DNA from: Aselliscus stoliczkanus
Taxonomy: Eukaryota > Chordata > Mammalia > Chiroptera > Hipposideridae
Assembly: GCA_033961575.1 (NCBI GenBank)
Contig: CM066735.1
Location: forward strand, 30,461,501 to 30,525,500
Direction: 5' to 3'
Length of the DNA: 64,000 nt
Positions 1 through 12,312 of this stretch are shown piece after piece. Below the pieces are notes generated by a model. That model saw only the letters and a list, made by a program, of their open reading frames with translations. It was not told the origin of the DNA and did not search any database. The position numbers and the translations under genes are program-made. Each line of letters begins with the position of its first letter. The stretch's first letter is position 1.

Positions 1-3000
1 AGGGGGAAGGTCAGGGAGTGAGTCCTTAAGGGAACCACTTTGTCCTAAAGCCAAGCACTTCTCCTGGAATAGAACAGGAAATGAATAAATGTTTGCTGGG
101 TTAACTGATTAAATGAAAAAATGATTGAAAGGCTTGATAAAATGAAGGCCAGAAAACGAGATTTCCCACTGCTAATAGGACACGCGTTTGTTTCTGTCAA
201 GTTTCAAGTATTAAATCTTCTTGAATTTGTCCACTCCAGTTAGACTCTGATGTAGCCTCTGGATATAAACAGTAAAATTTCGAAAGCTTGTCAGGCTCCC
301 ACAATTAATGCTCTTATACTGTTTTGAATGTAGGTATCAGTCAGAATCCTGAACTCCCCACTGTATGTATAAGCCGGGGAGTTCACTGTGTGCCTTCAGG
401 TAAATCGTCCCTGCGTGACCACCTCCATATTCTAATGTCTGCTCTGTGTGGGTCACCAACTCCACAAAGGACAACCGTGGGAGGAAGTGTCTCTGACTGG
501 TGTCTCCAGTCTGAGGCCAGCTCTGTCATGGGGCCCAGGGCACCAGTGCCACCCGCTTTAATTACAGCCTCTGGAAGAAGAGGCCGGACCCCCTCTGATT
601 TGTAGTAAGGCTGGTGTGTTCATCTTATTAACAATAACGTATCCCAGCGCTCCAGTAATTACAGGCCTATTCCTGAAGCAATCAAGTTGCTTATTTGAAA
701 GAAAGACTGTTTCCTTTCCCTAATGAATGTGGACAGTTCCCCAGAGCCCAAAGGTGATGTGTAGGAATGCCCCACTGCAACAATGAAAAGCAATTATAAA
801 TAAATGACAGAGAGCTGCTCTGTTCTTAAAAATCACTGCATGATCAATGCAAGAGACACACACAGAGATGGGACTCAAGAGGTTTTGTTTTAATTATTCT
901 ACCCGAAGGAAAATGACACTTCTTTGCTGGCACCATTGCATATTGAAGCTTAAAGAGACTTTGAAAATAGGATTCTTTTCATCCATCTCAAACCACCGGC
1001 AGATACAGTTGCCCTCATTTTGGGGGACAGAAACTGAGGTCCAGATAGATAAGAGTTTCTGTTCTCAGGAGGATCTTGAAAAATTCATATCCAACTTTAG
1101 GTTGCTGCCCTATTCAACTGCTGTGATAATTGTTTGTATTTGAAAATCCACCAAAAAGGGAAGATGTTAACAGAAAGCTATAAAGAGGGAGGTGCCAACT
1201 TCTTAAAAATAATTTAAAATGAGAGGCGTGTGTGTGTGTGTGTACACATGTATGAATACAGCTTTTGGGGTTAGGAAATAATAATCATGGAAAGATGGGA
1301 GGAGGTGAGGACATTCAATTTCAGCTATTGATGCTGGAACATCTGCCCTTCCCTGAAAGTTGTAGCCTATGAGGTAGAGGGCTTGCAACAGCCAGAGATT
1401 GGAGTTACAGAAAAACTGATGAAAAATCATCTAAATTACAGTTCTTTTGAAATAAAGAATAATATCCTTGGAATAAAATATTGTAGAATATAAAAAAGAA
1501 ACCTTGTTACTTGTTGGTACAGCATCCCCACCTGAGTCCAACTGCTGCCCAGAATGGCAGTTTATAATTAAGTTTTCAGGCAGGGGTCATGCTGCAGACC
1601 ACCAAGAAAGCTCTCGGAGGCCATATTGAGAAATCAGCTCAGTGCTCTTCTCCATTTCTAAAATATAGAAATTGGGTCCATTTGAAATTCGTAGATGTGA
1701 TTCTACAGAATTCTTAACTAGAGAGACTGAAAATTAATTCCTTAGAATCCCAGATATTTGTATTTCCAGAAGATTCTTTCCTGTGGTATTAAGTTATCAG
1801 CACTTCTGTGATGCGTTTCTTGGTTCTGGATGACATGTGCCATTGCTTTGTATTTCTGCACAACTTCAGGCCATCTGACATCCATCAGGAGTTGGCAGAA
1901 TCCCGCCCCCCACCACCACATTCAGAGGAGCCTGATTTCTGCTAACTTTTAAAGGACAAGAACACAGACATTGGTTAGAATTCTTTGTGGAATTTGGCTA
2001 TAGATATGGTTTCATAGTTTTAAGGGAATCATCTCATCATGTTGACCAAATCATGAGGAAGTTCAGTAAATCAGGGAGCCTAACTTGTTGTCTGCTTGAC
2101 AATCAAATCAATGAATTGCTTTTGTTTGAATTTTTTGTTTTTGTTTGTTTGTTTTGTTTTTGCTAGAGTGTATAGGCACAGCTCAAGTTCAGCAAACCAG
2201 TCTTGTCAATGCTTATGAAGTAGACGTGGACAAGATGTTTATAAATATGAGAGTTTATATGGAAAACAGAGCCTCATTAAAGAATTAGATGGAATTAAAT
2301 GGGTTAAGCTCACAAGAAAAAGAAAATTAAAGCAAAAGGCTATTCTTGTCAGGGAAAGAAGTCTCTGTGGAAATTGATTTTATGGAGGTCCCTGTGGACG
2401 TTGGAACAATTAGCAATCTGAGAATTAGAGGATAGCCTTTGTGCTTCTGGGGATTCAAATATAACAGGTGTCTCCTGTCCCTTAGGAAACTGTTCACTCT
2501 TTCCAGCCTCTCATTTTTTTTGGATGCTTGCCCCTACGGGGTAAGTGCAAACCCCTGAGAGTTAAAGATTTCGAATCAGAGAGGGTCTGAATAATTGGAT
2601 TCTTGAAAGACATTGCTTTTGCAGGATTCTGCCACAGATGTAACTTCCTGGGGTGTTTTCTGTCCAAAAAAAAAAAGAATCTCTTCCACTGAGAAAGGGA
2701 AAAAGCTAAGATGCTGTATTTCCTAAAGTAGGTGATAGAGAGGAGACTATTTTTTGTGTTCCTTTATTAACTTTATTCTTAGGACAAAGTGAGCATTGGG
2801 AGAACGTGATTAGGCCTTTATCTTCTAGATGCTTAAGAAGGATGAAATGTGAGATTCATAGTGAGCTGGGGCAGTGTCGTTAGGCACTTAGAGAAAGCAG
2901 GGAAGCACAAAGGAAAGTGGCAAAAGAGAGCAATTTTCTCATTTCACCTGCTGAGAATGTTTAGCTGTATCTATGCCGGGGTGGGTGTGATTAACCCGAT

Positions 3001-3379
3001 GAAGGACAACCTGACAGGGAGTTCATGAAGGGTCTTGGGTGTAAGGAGCAGAGAAACAGACATTTAGACACCTTCTCTCCTGTGTGGAGGAGGGAGGTGT
3101 GAGGAAGGTGAATCAGAACAGGAGGATGAATACTTTTCCTGCAAGGAGGAGTCAGCACATTCTTTCTTCAGGGGAAAAAGACGTTTTGGAATGAGGTTCA
3201 GCATACTGTGTATTTTTAGCAGCTGATGTGAACATTCCTCCTAGGAGAGACCCATCATAGGGGAAATTACCTCGACCAGCACCTGCTGCAGGGAGCTGTG
3301 GCTCCTGGGTTTGACTAGGCCAAGGCCCAGCTTTCAGTGGCCACGGTCAGGTAGATTTTGTCTAATAGAGGATGGGGCC
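1..3379. other. Intergenic DNA without recognised gene
   Basis: AT-rich sequence with scattered short open frames that show no protein family signal. A (TTTG)n-like stretch occurs near 2125-2160 and a short (GT)n run at 1227-1242. In other mammals the gene upstream of CBR4 is SH3RF1, transcribed in the same direction, so a 3' UTR could reach in here, but nothing in the sequence demonstrates it. Confidence 0.6.
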
Positions 3380-4035
3380 TGAGGGCAAAAGGAAGGGGAG
3401 GTAGAAAAAGGTCCTTGGACGGGCTTCAGAATAGACTAAAAGTGAAAAAATGTTTATGTCTTCATGTAGAATTAACCCCTGGTCATTCATAGACGGTAAA
3501 AAGAATTTATGAGACTCTATGAGAGTAAGCAAAGATTTATTGAAAGTCAAAAAAAGACAGTTCTGGCAAAGGGAAGTTTTGCCAGGACAGAGCCCAATAG
3601 GGACAGCTGCACAGATGAGAAGGAGTGCTGGGGTTTTATAGTTTTCCATGCAGGACGTAGGGTGCTTGTCAGCTTGCAGTGGGGCTGCTGTTACAATTGT
3701 CTTTTCCTGGGCATTGTCCTGTTCCCATCTATGATAGATGTCAGCTTGTAGGGGGTTGCTGTTGTGATTGGGAACCATTCTGTTTGTATCTATGATGGGT
3801 GTTTGTTAGTGTGCAGGGGGTTGCCGTTGCGAGTGGGAACTATTTGTTCTCACCTATGATGGATGTAAGGTGCTTGTCAGCCTGTAGGTGCATGCTGGCC
3901 AGGGGAGTCAGAGCCAAGCAGTTAATGTTTAAGCTCGTTCCTGTCAGCTTACAAGCTTGCTCCTGTTAACTCCTTGCCTTTCCCATCTCGTCAGCTCACA
4001 AGCCCACTCCCGTTAACTCTTTACTTGTTTCATCA
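3380..4035 (-). repeat. Solo LTR of an endogenous retrovirus, antisense, with U3 tandem repeats
   Basis: Read on the minus strand, this has the order of an LTR. U3 carries tandem repeats, followed by a TATAAAA box (3634-3640) and an AATAAATCTTTGC-type polyadenylation signal (3536-3541), and then a U5-like segment. The high-coordinate end CTTGTTTCATCA gives a TG start on the minus strand. The lower boundary is approximate. No flanking gag, pol or env was recognised, so it is called a solo LTR. Class I (gamma-like) is suggested only by the polyadenylation signal context. Confidence 0.6.
3741..3865 (-). repeat. U3 direct repeats of the antisense LTR
   Basis: Two diverged copies (3741-3801 and 3802-3865) share GGGGGTTGC(T/C)GTTG and end in CTATGATGG. 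A partial third copy precedes them, ending CTATGATAGATG at 3740. A separate duplication of about 46 bp occurs at about 3943-4020 (CAGCTTACAAGC... and CAGCTCACAAGC..., each running into GTTAACTC). Such repeats usually act as enhancers in retroviral U3. Confidence 0.65.
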
Positions 4036-4057
4036 GTTTAGTGGGAATGGATTTTTT

Positions 4058-4463
4058 TTTAAAAGATTTTATTGGGGAATTGAGGTTGGGGAACAGCGTT
4101 GGGGAATCAGGGAAAGGGAGACAAGTTGCTGTCCTTCTGTTCTTAAGTCTAGTTGTGGAGGACATTGCTTCACTGGCCCATGTTGGTATCATCATTGCGC
4201 TCTTCCCGGATGAGGCAGATCAGTTGCCAACCTCTGGATGGTCGCTCACCGAGGCTATTGGCTGGCCACTCACTGTAGCCTTTGGCAGCCCACTGCAGCA
4301 GGGGCTGCAGCCTACACTGTCGCCGGGGCTCGCACAGCCCAGCTCCAGGTGGAGCTGTTGTTAGCTGTAGAGGGCAGTGTCACTGGCCCCCATATGTGGG
4401 ATCTGAATTGGGGTCGCTGGGATCCTAAAACCAGCTCTTAACCAATGCACCACTGGCTGGCCC
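4058..4463 (-). mobile_element. Composite SINE (family C), antisense
   Basis: It starts with a T-rich tail and AAAAGATTTTATTGGGG, which is a poly(A)-signal-containing tail on the minus strand. It ends in the reversed tRNA-like head CCACTGGCTGGCCC. An inner segment GAGGGCAGTGTCACTGGC is shared with the short family A SINEs. It is flanked by GGATTTTT direct repeats (4049 and 4464), so it is an independent insertion next to the LTR. Confidence 0.8.
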
Positions 4464-4779
4464 GGATTTTTCTTTTTTTTGGAAAGCAATGAATGTAATC
4501 ACCTAGGAATAGAACAAAGGTAGAATGTGAGAATGTGTGGATTTAGGATCTGGAAGCAGAGAGGCCTGTGGTAGGGGCACAGGAACCACAACAGGCCCTG
4601 CCTGATGTCTGAGTCATAGAGTAAAGCAAAGTCAGAATAAGAGAGGGTGTGTTGTATTTTAATACTCGTATGTGGCCGAAGAGATCAACTCACAACACAT
4701 CCAACTTCCACTGGAAAAAGAGAGAACCACTTTGCAATATAGAAATCTACTTCCAGTGGTGATCTTATTTAAATAGATA

Positions 4780-5040
4780 CATTAACACATTTATTGTTTT
4801 TTTTGGAGGGAAATTTGGCATTATCTATCCAAACTTAAAATGAGGACAACTTTCAATACAATAATTACACTAATAATAATCTGCCTTATAGAAAAATATG
4901 TGTACAAATATGTAAGTTCAAGGAGGTTTTATTGAAGTATGAGTTGTCATAGCAAAAACTTGGGAACAACTGATTATCCATAAATAGGGGAATGATTACA
5001 TTGTAAATATACAATTACATGGGAAGATCTCTAAGCTACT
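4780..5040 (+). repeat. Possible old L1 3' fragment, + orientation
   Basis: Contains AACTTGGGAACAACTGATTA and TAAATAGGGGAATGATTACA, which resemble the conserved 'lives on the same as few copies of L1 3' end' text (GGAAACAACC...ATAGGGGAATGG). The match is strongly diverged. Confidence 0.45.
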
Positions 5041-5054
5041 GAGAATTGATTTAT

Positions 5055-5165
5055 TTTAATTGATATAAAATTCAGAGGTGCAGTCATCACCTCTGTCTAG
5101 CTCTAGGACATTTTCATCATTCCAAAAGGAAACCCCATACCCATGAAGCAGTCACTCCCCACTAC
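5055..5165 (-). repeat. L1 3' UTR fragment, antisense
   Basis: TAGCTCTAGGACATTTTCAT and CCAAAAGGAAACCCCATACC are hallmark L1M 3'-region phrases in antisense orientation. Confidence 0.6.
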
Positions 5166-5269
5166 CCCAAGAAATAATTTTTAAATGTCAGAATAGTGTG
5201 TACAGTATTATCCCATTTGTTTTTAAAAACCTCCTATCTCTGTCCTGAATACTTACATCCCTATAGAGG

Positions 5270-5430
5270 TGCTGTAGAGTTGTGGTTATATGCAGATGCT
5301 CTGGAGCCAGCCCGTCTGTTTCAAATCCTGGCTCTAACAGAGACCAGCCTAGCCTCTCTGTGCCTCCATTTCCACAGGTATAAGTTGGGGATAATAATAG
5401 TACCTACAGAGGAGTCGTGAAGAGTAAATT
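5270..5430 (+). repeat. MIR SINE
   Basis: The order is MIR-like: GAGCCAGCCCGTCTG, then CCTCTCTGTGCCTCCATTTC, then GGGGATAATAATAGTACCTA and an ending GTGAAGAGTAAATTA. The copy is old, with no visible target duplication. Confidence 0.8.
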
Positions 5431-5840
5431 AGTGAGGACAAGACTGATATAGTCACTACTTAGTCTATCTACTTCTATGTTTGAATATTTTTTTAAGTCC
5501 CATCATGAGCAGATAAACCTCTTTTCAGCTTGGGGAGCAGGTGTGCAGAGCACACATCCCCAGAGTAAACCCCTTTCTGGACCCTGCAGAGGGCAGCTTC
5601 ACCACCATGAATGCTTCTTGCTTAAAGCAAAGGTTTCAGGGACATGCACATTACAGTGCAGGTAACAGAGCAGTAAGTCCTTTAAACAACAGTACAGCAG
5701 AAATGCAGACTTTAAATATCAATGTGTTCTGACTCAAAAATCCATGTGAAGTCCCTGTTTTTGAATACCTCTAAATCAAGGGTCGGCAAACAATTCGGGG
5801 ATGAAGGGGAGGGCCTAGGTGTGAAGCTGAGATACCTAAA

Positions 5841-6030
5841 GGGAAGGAAGGAAGGAAGGAAGGAAGGGAAGGGAAGGAAAGGAAGTAATGAAGGAAGGAA
5901 GGAGAGATAGAGACAGAAGGAAATAAACAAGGAAAGAAAGAGAGAGGAAGGAAGAAAGAAGAGGGGAGGGAAGGAAGAAGAAGGGGAGGAAATAAGAAAA
6001 AAGAAAAAAAAAGAAAAGAAAAGAAAAAGG
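5841..6030 (+). repeat. Polypurine tract (GGAA/GAAA)n
   Basis: About 190 bases consist almost entirely of A and G: (GGAA)n followed by irregular GAAAGAGAGG and A-rich runs. The long open frames on both strands here are by-products of the repeat. Confidence 0.95.
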
Positions 6031-6310
6031 ACAAGATTAGGTTAGGATGAAAGAAAAGAGGAAAAGAGAATGGTGAGAAAGTGCAGAGAAACAGACATGC
6101 ATGAGAGACCTACCTGGCCCTGGGGTGAGTGTAGCCTCAACCATAAATGGCTCAAGTTAAAACAGAGTACATGTAAAGCATTTCACCCAAAACTTAAAAA
6201 GAGAGAGAGAGAACTAAGAGAAGAAGCATTTGTGGTTTCCACTAAAAAAATAAATAAAATTAGTCCTAACCCACATTGGGGTCAACAATACGGAAATACA
6301 AAACTGCTAT

Positions 6311-6427
6311 TGGGCTGGCCGAGTAGCGCGGTGGTTAAGCGCTGGCTTCGGAAGCCAGCGACCCCGGTTCAGGTCCCACATATGAGGGCCAGTGATACTG
6401 TCCTCAAAAAAAAAAAAAAAAGAAAAA
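6311..6427 (+). mobile_element. Short tRNA-derived SINE (family A)
   Basis: The head GGGCTGGCCGAGTAGCGCGG and the B-box-like GGTTCAGGTCCC are tRNA-like. The body ends CTGTCCTC before poly(A). Direct repeats AAACTGCTAT at 6301-6310 and 6428-6437 flank it. Confidence 0.93.
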
Positions 6428-6439
6428 AAAACTGCTATG

Positions 6440-9110
6440 AATCAAGATACAAGCATGACTACTGCCATACTTTTGTATTATATGGTTCTTTCTATGTTTC
6501 CCTTCCAGGGTGAATACAATCACCCCATGCCCCAGACCCTACAGAAACCACTGTATTGGCAATCCCCTGAGAAGCCTGTAATGTTGTTTCTGAATCTGAA
6601 CACAGCCCCACACAGATTCTGGGATGCTGGGCCATCAGGGGTTTGGGAATATTAATGAGGTTTGGAGCTGGCAAACAGAAAACTCAGATTGAGTCAATTT
6701 TCTTAGCAGAAGAATATGGAAATGCAAGCATGGAATTTTTCCAAGTCTTGCAGAATGAAAAAAGCAGTATCGAACTGCTGTCTTTTCAAAGAGAATATTT
6801 TAAATCTCAAATGCTACAGAAATGAAGTAGATAGACAGCATTTTGCTAGCATGCTTTTTCAAAGACTTAAAGAATGTTTTGTCTGCTTCTGTTGATTTCA
6901 TGAAGTGATTCAAAAGGGTTAGCCATCTTCAAAATGGCGATTTTGCCTCTGATAGCTTTCTAGAAAAATTAAATGTGTTATGAAGGATAAATTACAGTTT
7001 GATTTGAGCTGTCTTGTTGAAATGTCATTCCTCTTCCCCAGCAACCCACTTCCCGTCTCATTAAGCCAGTTGACTGGATATATCTAGACAATTATGACGG
7101 TGATTTACAACCTTACTGCTCAGTTGTTACTGGGAGCTAAAAGGTGGAGGAAGGGAAATAACGCTCCCATCTTCTGTGTCTCATGGAGGGATGATCAAGT
7201 CCTCAGATGTAGCATTAAACACAGCAATAGAAAGCAGAGGCACAGTAAAGCATTTTCACTGCTGTTTTGAGCTGAGATATAAAATGAGATTTATTTGCAA
7301 CAATCTGATAGAGAAAATTGAGTTCTGGGGAATTGATGTCCCAGAAAGCCTTTCAAGTCAGCCAGGAGTTACTACAGGATGTGAGTCACAGCAAAATGTG
7401 AGTCGGAAGCGGGGAAAAAATAAATAAATAAAATAATTGAGCTTTGACATTTTCTGCAGCCACTGTTCCAGATAAAGAAATTGACCAGTTTGTACAATAT
7501 GAATTATGGCCACAATTACAGTCTTTCCCTGATCTAGTCTGTCCTAACAGTTGGATACCTTAGACTCTTAAACTGGTGCCATAATTCAGCGTTTTGGTTT
7601 TTTTTGCTTTTTAAAAATGCTGTTCTTCTACAGATGGAATGCCAAATAAACAACCCACAAATGACACTCCCCTTTTCCCAAAGGGTTTAATCCTAATAAA
7701 TAATTTCAAATAATTGGGATGGTTCTTCTAGCATTTCACATGTAATTTCTTAAATTTTCTGAAAATTGCCAGTGAAATTTGAATTGGATGATATAGCAAC
7801 CCCTACCTGATATTTGAAAATAGGAGTGGACAGTAGAAGTATATGTCAAATTTCATTTACTTGGGTATTCACTCAGCAGCCGATATTTGTCGCAATTTGA
7901 ATGTGTGTCGGACATTGCTAGGCTACATTCAGAGAGAAGAATATCTGATTTTTCAGTTGGTATAATTTGCTTCCAGAGTATTTTCCAAGTCTATACAAGT
8001 TTGCAAACTACCAGAGGTCACACATAAAGCTAGAAAAAAAGTGAGGGTTCATAAATGTATGAAGTCTTGCCAAATTCAGGGATGGCCCCCTTTCCTGTAA
8101 GGTTAACCTCAGTTCTTTGTAATAAGCAAGGGGTCTGAAACTTCAGGACACCAGGTGACTGAAACTAGTCCTTCTACTGGATCCTCTGTGTCCTACCCAA
8201 GATAATGCTACACAACATTCATATAATATCCACACCCTCTTCAGGTGCCTGGGAGAGCCATTTTTCCAGAAGTTACAGAAATATGGATTCCCCCCTTCCG
8301 ATGATTTTGGGATTTTTGTCCCTAATCTACAGCTGTATCTATGAATGACCAGATGAACACTTCCGAAAGGGAAATCTTGCTGATACTTTTATTACCCGTC
8401 TGAACAGAAATGAAAGGTGTGATAACATGTAAGGGCAACAAGCATATTCAATCATAACTCACTACCTCACTTGAGGCAACCAGGGTCGGCCCTGCAGACG
8501 CTTCTCTTTTATTCTTCTCAAAGAGAGTTTGTGTAAGAACTTTGCAAGCATTCCTATTCTACTTGTGGTGAATATGTGCAATTTATCTTTCTAGGGAAAA
8601 AGTGCATACAGCTTTTGTGTAACCTACTTAGTAGTCACAATTTGTTAATTTGTTCTTTTCCAAAGAAGGGGGAAAAAATGATTAATTGTGTGGTGGGCGA
8701 CAGTCTTTCTTTGGCCCATAAACTGTAATTGAATTAAGAGTTTCCCAAAACAATGTCATTGACTTAAAAATTCACATCTGCATTGTATTTATATTTACCT
8801 TATTTTTTGACCCATTGCTCATGTTTGAATAAGACTCTTCATTTCACTTCTCTAAGAATTTGAAAAATATTTTTACTGTTTTATTTCCTTTGATCTCTAA
8901 GTCCAAAGGATATGTAGTATTCCTTGCTTTATCCTTCCCTATCCCAAACTTTTTTCTTTTTTCCCATAGTTATGTCATGTTAACTTTAATAAGGCTAAAT
9001 ATCTGTCAAGCTTAAAATTATATGATAAATTTTAAAGAAAATGATTATAGATTCCATTCAGAAAAGATACTTTGGATAGCAGTTATCTCTTTTATGATTA
9101 TTAAGGCTGA
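6440..9110. other. Intergenic DNA without recognised gene
   Basis: AT-rich, mostly unique-looking sequence. Short open frames at 6643-6825 and 7176-7427 have no recognisable domain, splice context or codon bias. I see no SINE or LTR in it. Confidence 0.6.
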
Positions 9111-9111
9111 C

Positions 9112-9668
9112 TTAAAAAAACTTTTTATTTTGAAATAATTATAGACTCACAGAAAGTTGCGAAACGGAAACATAGAGTTCCATGTACTCCTCACCATCTT
9201 CTCCCGATGGTGGCATCTTATGCACAATACCAAAACCAGCAAACTGTTAACCAGGTTCTAGACCTTACTCACTTTTCTGCTAGTTGTTTTTTTTTTTGTG
9301 TGTGTGTGTATTTATAGTTCTATGCACTTTGACCTCAGGTATTGATCCATATAACCACCACCACAATTAACATAGAGAATTATTCCCTCACCACAAAGGA
9401 ACTCACTCATTTTACTCCTTTGTATTCCTATCCTCCCTTCCTCTCTTCCTCATTCCCCTGACCCTAACCCCTGGCAATGACTAATTTGTTCTCTATCTCT
9501 ATCCCTTTGTCATTTCCTGGATGTTCTATAATGGGAATCACATATACGTAACTTTTTGAGATTGACTTTTCTTACTATAGATAATGCCCTCGAGATGCAT
9601 CCAGGTTGTTGCATGTATCAACAGTTCATTCTTTTTTTATTGCTGAGTAATATTCCATTGTAGGATGT
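9112..9668 (-). repeat. L1 3'-end fragment, antisense
   Basis: Begins CTTTTTATTTTGAAATAATT and contains TGGCATCTTATGCACAATAC, CCTGACCCTAACCCCTGGCA and TGCTGAGTAATATTCCATTG. This is the characteristic reverse-complement text of an old L1M 3' region. Confidence 0.8.
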
Positions 9669-9669
9669 T

Positions 9670-11084
9670 CTAGTTTGAATCACTGTAAATGAACATCAAA
9701 ACATTGGAGGAAGTCACACAAAGGACCCATGTAGACTGAGCAAGGAGTGTGGAAAGAGATGCTTGGCTTGTAGATGAGCATTTGACAACTTTTTCAGGAG
9801 TGCTGACAGCAATATTTATTGTAATACAAAAGTCCCCAGGTCTTATCAACCTGTAGCCACATGTCAGCAATGGATGTTAGCAATGGCTGTAAAGTGAGAG
9901 AAAGCCCCTCTATAGTCAGTTAAGCACATGGGACTGTTTTCTTCATATAATAAGTCCAGAAATCAGAAGTTGCAGAGGCTCAAAGATGATGGCAGCTGCT
10001 GCTTCAGGAATCATGTTGACATTCCTTTGGGGAAAAGAGAGTTGAGAAAGGGCAGTGTTTGTACCAGGAAGGAAAATGTTTTCTGAGGAACATCACTAAA
10101 GGCATCTGTTTTTGTCACATTGCACTGTCCTGAGTCCCTTGTGGTTGGAATATTGTAGGGAGAAGGGCCTTGGAATGCTGGTTAGGTCAGGCATTCACCC
10201 TTGTGGGGACAGTCACCATTAATGGTCACTTTGCCTCATCTTGTTGCAGTATTCCTCATCCTCATGTATTTCTGAGTGTGACTATGGGGTGTGATCATTT
10301 GTGCTTATAAGCAAGGTTTGCCTCTCTCAGCATTACTGTGCTCTGGCTGGTCCCTGTGAGCTACAATGATGTCCCCAGGGTCCTGTCCTCCTCTGGGTCT
10401 CACCATGGTCCTCTTGCTGTCACTATTGAGGAACTAGAACTCTCCCAGCAGTTGGGTCTGCATTTCTTTCTTATTAAAGTGGGGAGAGAGCTCCTCCCCA
10501 CTGCTCTGTGCACGCTTTGCCACACTGTGTGCCTCGTGTTTCATGAAGCCCTCCTGAGTCCAGGGCCTCAGTTGGGCCTGCCAACCCTCACTCTCCATTG
10601 GTTCTGACCTTGTCCATGAGGCTGGGCAGGTGACCAGACACTGGCTGTCCTGTCCACTGATATGTCTGTCTCATTCTTGACACTCACACATCTTAAAGTG
10701 CATTTTAGCACACCCTTTCAATGGGAAAACGTCTCATGCAGATCAACTTTCGAGGGGGTTCCGCCAGCCTCACCTGCCCAGACGTGAATCTTAGTTTAAG
10801 CCTGAAAGGACCACCCACATAGACTGTCTTCCTGTTGAATCACTTGTGTTAATTTATCTGGTCTAACTGGCTGGATCATTAGCTCCATCCTCCCTCACTG
10901 CTCAATGCTTGTTTTGCTAGTAGTAGTGTTGGAGCCAAAAGGAGCTATTTTCCAATCAAGAATGGAGCCTTCCTTAAGTTCCAGTGGGGCAAAGAAAGCT
11001 CCTGCTATCTGAACCACTGCCATCTTAATTTAGTACATGCAACAGTAGTTGGGATTGGCAATAGTTAAGATGCAAATGCCTGTT
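9670..11084. other. Intergenic DNA without recognised gene
   Basis: Moderate-GC sequence with no domain I recognise. The open frame at 10338-10607 has no homologous feel. Some of it may be old repeat DNA too diverged to name. Confidence 0.5.
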
Positions 11085-11520
11085 GCTATAACAAAGACTG
11101 ATGTAACAGTGGCTTAAGCAAGTCAGAAATTGTTTTTTCTCTCTGGGCTCAGAGCTGATATGGCGCCTCTGCTATATCAAACATCCAGTTGTCTTTTATC
11201 CTATGGCTCTGCCATCCTCAACAGGAGGCTTCAATCCCTGTATCCTAGCTGGTTAGCTGTCACCATCATGTTCATGCTTACATGTCATGCATCATGTTCA
11301 AGAAGGGGAAAAGTAGAATGGCGGGGGGAGATACTCCTTTCCTTTTATGGGCATGACCCACAATTTTTGCTTAAAGCCTATTAACCTAACCATGTCTTGC
11401 CCGATTTAGCTGCAAGGGAGGAGGGGTAGTGTGGTCTTTAGTCTAGAAAGCCATGAGATTAGCTAGAGCTTCTATTATTAGAACAGGGTTACAGATATTG
11501 GGGAGTGACTAACAGAATCA
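11085..11520. repeat. Ancient interspersed repeat, family unresolved
   Basis: CCTGTTGCTATAACAAAGAC, GGCTCAGAGCTGATATGGCG, CTATGGCTCTGCCATCCTCA and GCTGCAAGGGAGGAGGGGTA follow the order of a common old mammalian repeat (LTR-like). The exact family cannot be named by eye. Confidence 0.5.
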
Positions 11521-11571
11521 GGTATAATGCCTTCTAGATTTGGGACCAGGAAAGAGTGCTATAATTTAGGG

Positions 11572-11815
11572 CAGTGGTTCTCAACTAGGGGCACTTTTAC
11601 AACACCCTCCTGCCCTCCTTCCCACCCCGCCCCCCAAGACATTTGGCAATGTCTGGAGATGTCCTTGATTGTCTTAACTGGGGGGGAGGGGGAGGTGTTA
11701 CAGTCATCTAGAATACATATTGCTAAACATTCTACAATGCACAGGACAGCCCCTCACAACAACAAAAAATTATCCAGGCTAAAATGTCAGTAGTGCTGAG
11801 GTCGAGAAACCCTAC
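11572..11815 (+). mobile_element. MER5-type non-autonomous hAT-Charlie element
   Basis: It opens CAGTGGTTCTCAACTAGGGG and contains ACATTTGGCAATGTCTGGAG and the CATTCTACAATGCACAGGAC region. It closes GTCGAGAAACCCTA, the imperfect reverse complement of the start. This is standard MER5A/B architecture. Confidence 0.9.
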
Positions 11816-11973
11816 CTTAGTGATATAGCTTTCCAAAGCCTCAGCCTACCACATGTTAACAATCCCTCTTGGCTTTCATTTTGCACTTTTCTAAGAAAAT
11901 TTCTAAGACCAGTATCCCCTTAGGTGAGCTTTGCGTGATATCAGTATTCTTCCAATAAACTATAATTGGAATT

Positions 11974-12312
11974 TGCTATGGTCTGAATGCTTGTTTCCCC
12001 GCTCCCCGATTCATATATTGAAATCCTAATGCATGATGTGATGGTATGAGGAGTGGTGCCTTTGGGTGGTGCTTTGGGCCTGAGGATGGAGCCCTCACGA
12101 ATAGGATTAATGCTCTTATTAAAGAGACCCCACGGAGCTCCCTTGCCCCTCTTTTCCTGTAAGGACACAGTGAAAAGTTGCTGGCTGTGAAATCTGGAAG
12201 AGGGCCCTCACCCAACCTTGCTGACACCTTGATCTTGAATGTCCAGTCTCCAGAACTGTGAGGAATACAATTCTCTTGTTTATAAGATGCCCAGCCTGAA
12301 CAGATGGAGACA
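11974..12312 (+). repeat. MaLR (ERVL-type) solo LTR
   Basis: It starts TGCTATGGTCTGAATG and contains TTGAAATCCTAATGCATGAT, GATGGAGCCCTCACGAATAG and CTCCAGAACTGTGAGGAATA. It ends around GATGGAGACA. Old and diverged, with no internal MaLR sequence next to it. Confidence 0.75.

Noticed and set aside
1..1150. Possible 3' exon or UTR of the upstream neighbour (SH3RF1 in other mammals)
   Set aside because: Synteny makes it conceivable, but I see no recognisable coding sequence or splice acceptor to support it.
6311..6380. tRNA-like sequence as a true tRNA gene
   Set aside because: It is the head of a SINE, with poly(A) tail and target duplications, and the same head recurs throughout the window.
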